DNA of 9,269 bases from Casp-actino8 sp965659595 (GTDB lineage Bacteria; Actinomycetota; Acidimicrobiia; Acidimicrobiales; Ilumatobacteraceae). Both the position numbers and the translations under genes were made by a program. Each line of letters opens with the position of its first letter. Within the stretch, counting starts at the first letter, position 1. Shown here piece after piece: positions 1 to 6,020 of this stretch. The notes under the pieces were generated by a model, which saw only the letters and a list, made by a program, of their open reading frames with translations, searched no databases and was not told the DNA's origin. The DNA is taken from the NCBI GenBank assembly GCA_965659595.1, contig CBFHWN010000079.1, positions 1-9,269 on the forward strand, given 5' to 3'.

Positions 1-2324
1 GACCCGACTGGCGCGCCACCGGGATAGGCGGATTCCTTCCAGATTCGAACTTGGTAGCCGGACTTCGCGCCACCGGTGCACGACGTCGGAGAGGTCGCCG
101 TGACACTCGTGCAGACGAAGACCTTGATCCCGGCCCGAGGCCGAAGGACGACGTCGGCGGTCACATCGCCGCCCGGCACGATCACGACCTGACGGGCGGC
201 CGGTTCGGAACCAGTCCGCGTGAACGACAGTGTGTAGGTGCCTGGTGCGATGCCCTCCAGGCGATACCGGCCGACGCAGTCGGTGACTCCGGGTGGACAC
301 GACGACGCCGTGGTCGTGAGGCGTGTCACGAGGCCGTTGCTGATGCGCACCGTCACCCCGCCGACCGGACCGCTGGCGTCGGTGACGCGACCACTGACCT
401 GACCAGTCGACGCCACGAGATCGAAGTTCAATTGAACATTGAGCGAACTCGAACTCAGGACGACGTTTCGGACGACGGTCGAGAAGTCACCGCCACCCAC
501 CGACAGTGTGTAGATGCCAGGTGCCGGGAGGCCAGAGAGCGAGAAGGTGCCGATCTCGTTCAGAGTCGTCGTGGACTGGTCGTCGACGCTCACGGTGGTC
601 GTGGTGAAGGTGTTCTCCCCGTCGGTGGCCGACACGGCGACACCTCCGATCGCCGAACCGGCCGTGTTCCGCACCAGACCCGAGATCGATCCGGTGGAGG
701 GATCGAGTACGACGTTGAGTCCGGTCAGCTGCTGACCACTGGCGAGCGAGATCGTGAGCGACTTCGTGGCGTAACCGTCGAGCGAGACGGTGAGCGCGTA
801 GCTCGCCGGTGTGAGCAGATCGGGCAGGACGAAGGATCCGACGTTGCCGGTGGTCAACGACAGCGTCGCGGTGTCGAGGTCGGCGGACTCGACGGTGATG
901 GTGGCCGCGCCGAGAGGGCCGTCGGGTCCGTTCACGATGCCGTCGATGCGCCCATCGCCGGCCCGCAATTGGACGGTGATGCCCGAACGCGTCTCTCCAC
1001 CGGCCAGCTGGATCGACAGCTGCGTCGTGATGGAGCCCACCTTGCGAATGCGGAGGGTGTAGGCGCCAGGAGCGGGGACGTCGGTGAACTCGAAAGTTCC
1101 TGTGTTGTCGGTGATCACATTGCCGATGACGGCGTCGTTGATGCCGCCGGTCACCGCCGCTGGAACGATGAGGTCGACAATCGTCCCTTCCACGACTCCA
1201 CCGACGACGACTCCACGCACCGTTGCCGGTTGTCCACCGAGAAGCATGTCGATGCCGTCGCGTGTCTGGCCGGAGTTCAGTCCGACGTCGGGCGAATTGT
1301 CGAATTCGCTCACGTCGCCGAACCAGCGTGAGTCGTACCCGGCGGCCACGGCACGAAATCGGAACGGCCCGGGACCGAGATTGTCGACCACGAAGGTTCC
1401 GTCCTCGGCGGTGGCCACCGAGCGGATCGGCCGCTCGGTCACGGCGGTGAGGTACACCTCGACGGTGGCACCGGCGATGCCGTCTTTGGACGATCGTGCC
1501 ACGACGGTGCCGGTGATCGTGCCAGGCGAGAAGCCGGCGCTCGGATCAGCGGCGCCGAAGGCCTGCTCGAGGAGTTTGTCGTCGGTCGTCGTCGCGTCGA
1601 CGACGTTCTGAAGGTTGCGCGAGAACACGACTCCGAAGATCGACGCGGCGATCAGGAGCCCGATGAACGAGAACATCAGGCGACTGATCCGAGGGGTCTG
1701 GACGAAGGTCACCATTTGCTCGGAGCCAGGAATGCCGTCGTCGACGCCGATGGACAGATTGCGAACCATGGGCGGTCCGGCCCACGGCCGTTTGGCGGTC
1801 ACGCGCAACGGAGTCGAGCGCTGCTCCCCGGGCGGGATATCGATCTCGGGGCGGTCGAAGATCCCACGCACCAAGGCTTCGGGGTCGGACACATTGAGCC
1901 GAGCGACCGATTCGGTGTTGCCCAAGTTCTGGATGGTGACGGCGAATTCACCCTTGCTGCCACCCACGACCTGAATCGGCTGTACCTGAACGTTCAAATG
2001 GGGGCGAGCATCGACGTCGAGAGTGAAGGTGAGAAGAGTCGGATTCTCCGGTTTCAGTTCGGATCGAATCTGAACCGTGAGAATCTTCAGACCCGATGGG
2101 AAATCGTCGGGGAGATCGATCGTCAGATCGAAGGTTCCGGTCGACTCTGGAAAGAGTTGCAGGCGCTCGGGCGAGACGCGGATCCAGTCGCGGTCGATGC
2201 CGAGAATTCGAATGTCGAACGCGTCGACGAGGTGGGCAGTGTTGGCAACGGAAACGGTCGCCGAAACAGGAATGCCGGCGTAGGCGGGAGTACGCGTCGG
2301 TTCGATGCTCGCCCGGAGGCTCAC
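1..2324 (-). CDS. Membrane-anchored CarboxypepD_reg-repeat protein, paralogue 2 (3' end outside window)
   Basis: An open frame of about 774 codons runs from a GTG at 2324 to the left edge without a stop. The GTG overlaps the preceding stop as GTGA and has GAGGG seven bases upstream. The layout repeats paralogue 1: an N-terminus without signal peptide (SLRASIEPTRTPAYAGIPV aligns with RARLTTQQYNAFVGVPFEI of paralogue 1), two Ig-like domains (about 1-105 and 106-205, with AKRPWAGPP matching AKGKRPLSGN), TFVQTPRISR at about 206-215, one hydrophobic helix at about 216-234, then an acidic linker and CarboxypepD_reg-type repeats at about 268-362, 366-452, 457-540, 545-635 and 640-730. A further domain seems to start near 731. 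The only four cysteines are in two close pairs, near 676/683 and 738/749, both in the last visible part; they could form disulfides if this part is outside the cell. Identity between the paralogues is modest outside the motifs. Function is unknown; membrane tethering or surface display for the CIS is inference. Confidence 0.88.
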   Translation of the reverse strand, partial: MSLRASIEPTRTPAYAGIPVSATVSVANTAHLVDAFDIRILGIDRDWIRVSPERLQLFPESTGTFDLTIDLPDDFPSGLKILTVQIRSELKPENPTLLTFTLDVDARPHLNVQVQPIQVVGGSKGEFAVTIQNLGNTESVARLNVSDPEALVRGIFDRPEIDIPPGEQRSTPLRVTAKRPWAGPPMVRNLSIGVDDGIPGSEQMVTFVQTPRISRLMFSFIGLLIAASIFGVVFSRNLQNVVDATTTDDKLLEQAFGAADPSAGFSPGTITGTVVARSSKDGIAGATVEVYLTAVTERPIRSVATAEDGTFVVDNLGPGPFRFRAVAAGYDSRWFGDVSEFDNSPDVGLNSGQTRDGIDMLLGGQPATVRGVVVGGVVEGTIVDLIVPAAVTGGINDAVIGNVITDNTGTFEFTDVPAPGAYTLRIRKVGSITTQLSIQLAGGETRSGITVQLRAGDGRIDGIVNGPDGPLGAATITVESADLDTATLSLTTGNVGSFVLPDLLTPASYALTVSLDGYATKSLTISLASGQQLTGLNVVLDPSTGSISGLVRNTAGSAIGGVAVSATDGENTFTTTTVSVDDQSTTTLNEIGTFSLSGLPAPGIYTLSVGGGDFSTVVRNVVLSSSSLNVQLNFDLVASTGQVSGRVTDASGPVGGVTVRISNGLVTRLTTTASSCPPGVTDCVGRYRLEGIAPGTYTLSFTRTGSEPAARQVVIVPGGDVTADVVLRPRAGIKVFVCTSVTATSPTSCTGGAKSGYQVRIWKESAYPGGAPVG
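135..1523 (-). repeat. Five tandem CarboxypepD_reg-type domain repeats in paralogue 2
   Basis: Protein-level repeats of about 80-95 residues. Each has a G-x-[IV]-x-G-x-V opening, a G-x-F-x-[LF] step, a [LVI]-x-[GP]-P-G-x-[YF] turn and a closing strand. The second is the least regular. A sixth domain may begin beyond it. Boundaries are approximate. Confidence 0.65.
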
Positions 2325-4432
2325 GTCGGGACCCTCATGGTGACGGTGCCAAGATCTTGATCGGCATTGGCGATCTGAACGAGGACGACGGTGTCGGCGT
2401 AGCCGTCGAGGGAGAAGGTCAACGTCCACCAGCCCGAGGTCACGTTCTCGAGTCGGAACGCTCCGTTGGGATCGGTCGACAAGGTGCTGAGGGCCAGATC
2501 GCCACTCGTGGCCACGATCGTGACTCCGGGAAGGGCGGTCGTCGTGGCGTTCTTCACGAGGCCGGTCACCACACTGAGTGAGCGGTCGAGTGAGATGTTG
2601 ACGGTGGAGGCTCCCGAAGTGGTGGTCAGTCGGACGGCCACGGTCTCGGTCTGGTATCCCTCTTTGCTGAACGTCAGGACGTAGTTGCCCGGTGCCGGCA
2701 GACCGGCCAATGAGTACTCGCCGCCGGCGTCGACCGAGATCGTCTGACCGACGATCGCTCCATTGCTCGCCGTGATCGACACGCCACCGAGGGCCGCACC
2801 ACTGCCGTCGGTGACTGCGCCGCGTACCACGCCGGTTCCGCGACTCATGACGATGCTGTTGGGCAGAACGATCGATTCGCCCGGTCCGACCTTGACGGTG
2901 AGTGTTTGCGTCCCGTAACCCTCGAGCGCGATCTGTACGAGATAGGTGGCCGGCGACCTGAGTTCACCGAGGACGAATACGCCGACGTCCTCGCCGGTCG
3001 TCGGCGTCGTGGACGAGATGGTGTCGGCGCCAGCGGTTGCCGTGATCGCCGCACCGCCGAGTGGGGTGCCGGCCTGATCGACGACGAGACCGGTGATGGA
3101 ACCCGGTCCGGCCTGCAACTTGACCGTCGGAATGGCAAGGGTTTCGCCGGCCGACACTTCTTGGAAGAGCTGGATCGGTTCGAAACCAGGTGCGGTGAAC
3201 GACAAGCGGAAACGACCGGGAGACGGCAGGTCGGGAATCTCGAAGGTGCCATCGGCGGTCGACGTCGCCGACACGATCGTGTCACTCGGGGAGTCGTCGA
3301 TCATGAGGCGTGCTTCGATGTTGGCGATCGGTGCCGGTTCGCCACCCGAGACCGCTCCCTTGATGGTGGCCGATTCGCCCACCACTTCGACATCGGGCAG
3401 TTCGATGGATTCGTCTGACGGAACGACGCGTTGATCGAAAGGAATCTTCTGACTCTCGTAGCCGGCGCCGGACACTTCGAGTTCGTAGCGACCGGGCGCG
3501 AGGCCGGCGAGCAGCACCACACCATCGACATCGCTCGAGCCGGCGATCGGTGGGCGTCCACTGTCGATCGGAGTCGCAGTGAGGATCAGACGGGGGAGGG
3601 CGCGACCGTCGGATGCGGCCACGATGCGGGCCGTGATCGATCCGATCGACACCGACGGGTCAGGTTTGGCGCCTTCCAGCCAACTCTCGGCGACCGCCTT
3701 CTTGGCTTGTTGCCCTGCGAGGGCGGCTCGGAAACCAGCCGAGAACACCAACGCCCACAGGACGATGATCGACAACAGGACGACGGCGGTGAGAAGGCCT
3801 CGGCTGAGTCGGGGCTTCTGCGTGAAGGTGACAGTTTCGCTCAGGCTGGCCGACCGGCTCGCCACGTCGATCTGAATAGCGCGCGGGATCGCATTGCCCG
3901 ACAAGGGACGCTTGCCCTTGGCGTTGACTCGGAAAGCGAGGGCCTGTCCGCCTTCTAGCTGGGCGCGTCTCGGTTCGATCACGTACTTGAGGGCTCGATC
4001 GGTGTCGCCGGCCGTGACGCTCACGCCGGTCGGTCGGGTGCCGCGGTTGGTGGCCGTGACGATGAAAGAGGTCGAACCTCCACCGAGCACGACTTTGGGG
4101 GCGACCGACACCGACAACTCGTCGTGTGGCGCCACTTGAACGTTGGCGGTGAGGGTGCCCACCTGGCCGTTCTCGTCGTTGATCTCGATCGGCAATTGGT
4201 AGAGACCAGCCGGCGTCTCACGAGGGAGTGTGATTTCGAGCTCGATGTCGGCCGTCTCACCCGGGAACAGCGATACGACGAGTGGCCGTGCGGAGTAGTT
4301 CTCGGTCGGGATGAGACCCGGCCGAGCATGCACTTCCTTGATCGTCTCTTCGTCGTTCTGCACTTGGACGACGATTTCAAAAGGCACACCGACGAAGGCG
4401 TTGTATTGCTGGGTGGTCAGGCGAGCCCTCAT
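2321..4432 (-). CDS. Membrane-anchored CarboxypepD_reg-repeat protein, paralogue 1
   Basis: A 703-residue protein with no known enzyme domain. Residues about 1-102 and 105-200 look like two Ig-like/NEW3-type beta domains (PGETADIELEITLPRETPAG; then a second with AKGKRPLSGN). A basic juxtamembrane motif, TFTQKPRLSRG (202-212), leads into a single hydrophobic helix at about 213-235. After a linker come five CarboxypepD_reg-type beta-sandwich repeats at about 264-343, 355-440, 443-528, 533-616 and 621-701, each with G-x-[IV]-x-G-x-V, a D/N-G-x-[FY] step, LPxPGxYxL and a final GY. There is no signal peptide, no cysteine, and no metallopeptidase motif, so it is not a carboxypeptidase. Start ATG overlaps the DUF4255 stop (ATGA); the stop overlaps the next gene's GTG. 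It is a clear paralogue of the downstream gene. Inferred role: anchor or sensor tying the contractile particle to the membrane. It could instead be an envelope or surface adhesin co-transcribed with the CIS. Confidence 0.88.
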   Translation of the reverse strand: MRARLTTQQYNAFVGVPFEIVVQVQNDEETIKEVHARPGLIPTENYSARPLVVSLFPGETADIELEITLPRETPAGLYQLPIEINDENGQVGTLTANVQVAPHDELSVSVAPKVVLGGGSTSFIVTATNRGTRPTGVSVTAGDTDRALKYVIEPRRAQLEGGQALAFRVNAKGKRPLSGNAIPRAIQIDVASRSASLSETVTFTQKPRLSRGLLTAVVLLSIIVLWALVFSAGFRAALAGQQAKKAVAESWLEGAKPDPSVSIGSITARIVAASDGRALPRLILTATPIDSGRPPIAGSSDVDGVVLLAGLAPGRYELEVSGAGYESQKIPFDQRVVPSDESIELPDVEVVGESATIKGAVSGGEPAPIANIEARLMIDDSPSDTIVSATSTADGTFEIPDLPSPGRFRLSFTAPGFEPIQLFQEVSAGETLAIPTVKLQAGPGSITGLVVDQAGTPLGGAAITATAGADTISSTTPTTGEDVGVFVLGELRSPATYLVQIALEGYGTQTLTVKVGPGESIVLPNSIVMSRGTGVVRGAVTDGSGAALGGVSITASNGAIVGQTISVDAGGEYSLAGLPAPGNYVLTFSKEGYQTETVAVRLTTTSGASTVNISLDRSLSVVTGLVKNATTTALPGVTIVATSGDLALSTLSTDPNGAFRLENVTSGWWTLTFSLDGYADTVVLVQIANADQDLGTVTMRVPT
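2327..3643 (-). repeat. Five tandem CarboxypepD_reg-type domain repeats in paralogue 1
   Basis: Protein-level repeats of about 80-90 residues recurring with the pattern G-x-[IV]-x-G-x-V, a GG-[VA]-x-I-x-A-type strand, then LPxPGxYxLxF and GY. They are diverged in sequence, so they are old domain duplications, not recent DNA repeats. Boundaries are approximate. Confidence 0.7.
2332..2336 (-). promoter_or_regulatory. Shine-Dalgarno site selecting the GTG start of paralogue 2
   Basis: Minus-strand GAGGG lies seven bases before the GTG at 2324, within the last codons of paralogue 1. It supports the GTG start and coupled translation of the two paralogues. Confidence 0.5.
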
Positions 4433-5058
4433 CCGTCGTCACCGCCGGATGGAACTTCTTCGACGTAGGAGCGGACGCGTTCGGATTGACGGGATGGCTG
4501 GCGCGAGTCGGTCGTCTTGAGGCCGATGCCCTCGGTGGGGGGACCGGCAAGAGTTCCGAATCCAGGATCGACGGGAAGGATCACCTGCAAGTCGAGACCG
4601 GGCCGGAACTTTCCGTCGACCGCGCCCCAGAAGTCCTTCGACGTCCGGGTGTCGCCAGCACCGATGAGCAATTCGATCGGAGATCCGAGCGACGCGAATT
4701 CGGGCGGCATGTCGTCCATGTCGAGTCTGCGGACGCGAAGAAGACCTTGCAGAAGACGTCCGAGCAGCACGTGTTCGTCGCGCTGGTCGCCGGTCCAGGT
4801 CGAGACGAAATAACTCACGCGGACGCGCGGCAACGACAGTCGACGAGTCTTGGAACTCCCGTCTCCGACGAGCTCGACTCCACTGCCGACTCGCTTGTCT
4901 TCGCGTCGGATGTCCCACATGAATGCGTTGACCGTCGGACGGGTGATGCCGGTGCTCCACTCTCGATCGGGCATGGCGAACGACACCGCTATTTCACGGC
5001 CGAGGGGAACCGTCTTGCGAAGGTGTTGTTCGAGGACGTCGTCGAGAACGTGGAGCAT
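4429..5058 (-). CDS. DUF4255 family protein (Pvc16/Afp16-like cap / tail terminator)
   Basis: A 209-residue protein matching the DUF4255 (Pvc16_N) family. In PVC and Afp particles its homologue caps the distal end of tube and sheath and fixes their length. Family features: an N-terminal helix (LHVLDDVLEQHL), V-S-F-x-x-P at about 25-30, the signature TVNAFMWDIRREDKR at about 42-56, the strand PRVRVSYFVSTWT (about 77-89), an LLGRLLQGLLR helix (about 97-107), and FWGAVDGKFRPGLDLQVILP (about 143-162), corresponding to the conserved WsalgG.yrPsl-type region. The last 30 or so residues are polar and charged (ending SGGDDG) and probably disordered. The gene starts 6 bases after the zinc-ribbon stop without a strong ribosome binding site, suggesting coupling, and its stop overlaps the next ATG by four bases (ATGA). 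Presence of this protein argues for an eCIS-type particle rather than a T6SS or an ordinary phage tail. Confidence 0.9.
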   Translation of the reverse strand: MLHVLDDVLEQHLRKTVPLGREIAVSFAMPDREWSTGITRPTVNAFMWDIRREDKRVGSGVELVGDGSSKTRRLSLPRVRVSYFVSTWTGDQRDEHVLLGRLLQGLLRVRRLDMDDMPPEFASLGSPIELLIGAGDTRTSKDFWGAVDGKFRPGLDLQVILPVDPGFGTLAGPPTEGIGLKTTDSRQPSRQSERVRSYVEEVPSGGDDG

Positions 5059-5064
5059 CGTCGG

Positions 5065-5502
5065 TCACCAGATCCAGGTCACGAGGTAATAGATCGCAAC
5101 GGTGAGGGCCGAGCCGATGATCGAGCCGAAGAGAAGGATCGGCCATCGCCGAACCTTCTCGGCTGGAACCAGAACTTCTCGAATGATGGAACGAACTTCG
5201 ATCTCGTCGGGTACCTCTTCGACCACGGGGACGACGAGGATCGCCCCACACCGCAGGCAGTTGACTCCGTTTCGAGGGTTGAGTTCTCCGCAATCGGGGC
5301 ACGGGAGCCACGAACGCTGCGACAGGCCGGCGACCCCGGGGTGCCGTTCACGAGCCATGTCGGATTCGTCGTCGACAAGTCGGGTCGCGCCACGGGAAAA
5401 GAAGAGCGGGTAGTCGCAGGCGGCGCAGAACGCATGCGATGATCGGGCGCCCTGCGGGTCGTCGTTCTCGGTTCCGCAATTGGGACAGGTGATCCGAGTC
5501 AT
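5065..5502 (-). CDS. Double zinc-ribbon protein with one C-terminal membrane helix
   Basis: A 145-residue protein that I do not recognise as a named family. Two four-cysteine zinc ribbons are visible: C6/C9 with C26/C29 (CPNC and CAAC) and C68/C71 with C82/C85 (CPDC and CLRC). They are joined by a charged linker of about 38 residues. After an acidic stretch (about 95-109) comes a basic EKVRRW boundary and then a single hydrophobic segment at about 121-143 ending in WIW, two residues from the C-terminus. This is a tail-anchored layout, which would leave the zinc ribbons in the cytoplasm. The ATG at 5502 is chosen because it overlaps the preceding stop by one base, has GGAG and GGAGG sites upstream, and starts right before the first CxxC; a 17-residue upstream extension is arginine-rich and unlikely. 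Its place between the tail protein and cap genes suggests a role in assembly or membrane placement of the particle; this is inference. Confidence 0.85.
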   Translation of the reverse strand: MTRITCPNCGTENDDPQGARSSHAFCAACDYPLFFSRGATRLVDDESDMARERHPGVAGLSQRSWLPCPDCGELNPRNGVNCLRCGAILVVPVVEEVPDEIEVRSIIREVLVPAEKVRRWPILLFGSIIGSALTVAIYYLVTWIW

Positions 5503-6020
5503 CACGTCTCCGCCTCCACTGTCGTACCGGCCACGCGCAGCTCGACGACGCAATGGGCCGGGGTGATCTCTCTCATCAATTTCACCAGGTCGGTCGGGGT
5601 GCCGTGCGTGATACCGGCCACCGAAACGGTCACACGTCCGTCACAGTTCGGCGCCTCGCCGAGACGATGAATTCCGCCGTCGTCGTCGACGTCGATAGGT
5701 CCCTCGACGAACGGCTCGATGAGCGACTCCAGATGCTCGCGGGTTCCTTTTCGGAGGATGAGAGCACCGGTGCGAGCGAGAAGATCGCGACGTCGCTCGA
5801 CGGGAAGTGTCTCGGTGTCCGGCGCATCGACGAATCGTCCGAGCCACGACAAGAGATGCTCGGGTGTGACCATCGGATCGGCCAGAAAAGGGATCTGGTC
5901 GGCGTGGACTTGAACCGATTCGGCAACCTCTTCGAGTATTCCGAGGAGACCGCACATGACGCGGTCGTCCTGCATCGAGATCGGCAGACGGCGAATCAGC
6001 CAGCCCGGCTCGCGACTCAT
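5502..6020 (-). CDS. P2 gpI-type phage tail protein (Tail_P2_I / TIGR02242-like)
   Basis: A 172-residue baseplate component of the family that accompanies gpJ in P2-like tails and in CIS clusters; it helps close the wedge and connect peripheral parts. The family pattern is clear: RRLP at 10-13, an acidic helix about 18-43, DPMVTP at 48-53, the WLG motif at 59-61, RRRDLL at 76-81 and KGTREHLESLIEPFV at 91-105, followed by an acidic link and a small beta domain (about 127-168). The frame stays open far upstream to 7316, but that stretch is arginine-rich shadow of the baseplate J gene. The ATG at 6020 overlaps the baseplate J stop as ATGA, has an AGGTGG site about eight bases upstream, and begins the recognisable domain. 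Its stop overlaps the next ATG by one base (TGATG). This is a minimal single-domain version; larger CIS particles often use a longer protein here. Confidence 0.9.
   Translation of the reverse strand: MSREPGWLIRRLPISMQDDRVMCGLLGILEEVAESVQVHADQIPFLADPMVTPEHLLSWLGRFVDAPDTETLPVERRRDLLARTGALILRKGTREHLESLIEPFVEGPIDVDDDGGIHRLGEAPNCDGRVTVSVAGITHGTPTDLVKLMREITPAHCVVELRVAGTTVEAET
5508..5517 (-). promoter_or_regulatory. Shine-Dalgarno site selecting the ATG of the zinc-ribbon gene
   Basis: Minus-strand GGAGGCGGAG ends five bases before the ATG at 5502. It supports this start over an in-frame start about 50 bases upstream. Confidence 0.55.

Noticed and set aside
51..1331. Long plus-strand open frame of 426 codons
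   Set aside because: It is antisense to the beta-repeat array of paralogue 2. Its translation is rich in R, D and G with no domain pattern, while the minus strand gives a regular, domain-like protein. GC-rich DNA commonly yields such mirror frames.
2321..4432. Paralogue 1 as a carboxypeptidase
   Set aside because: Only the regulatory-like beta domain is present; no zinc-binding HxxE...H peptidase domain is visible.
4486..5442. Plus-strand open frame of 318 codons
   Set aside because: Antisense to the DUF4255 and zinc-ribbon genes, both of which have recognisable motifs; low-complexity charged translation.
5503..5553. 17-residue N-terminal extension of the zinc-ribbon protein
   Set aside because: Arginine- and glycine-rich, overlaps the preceding gene further, and the ATG at 5502 has a better ribosome binding site.
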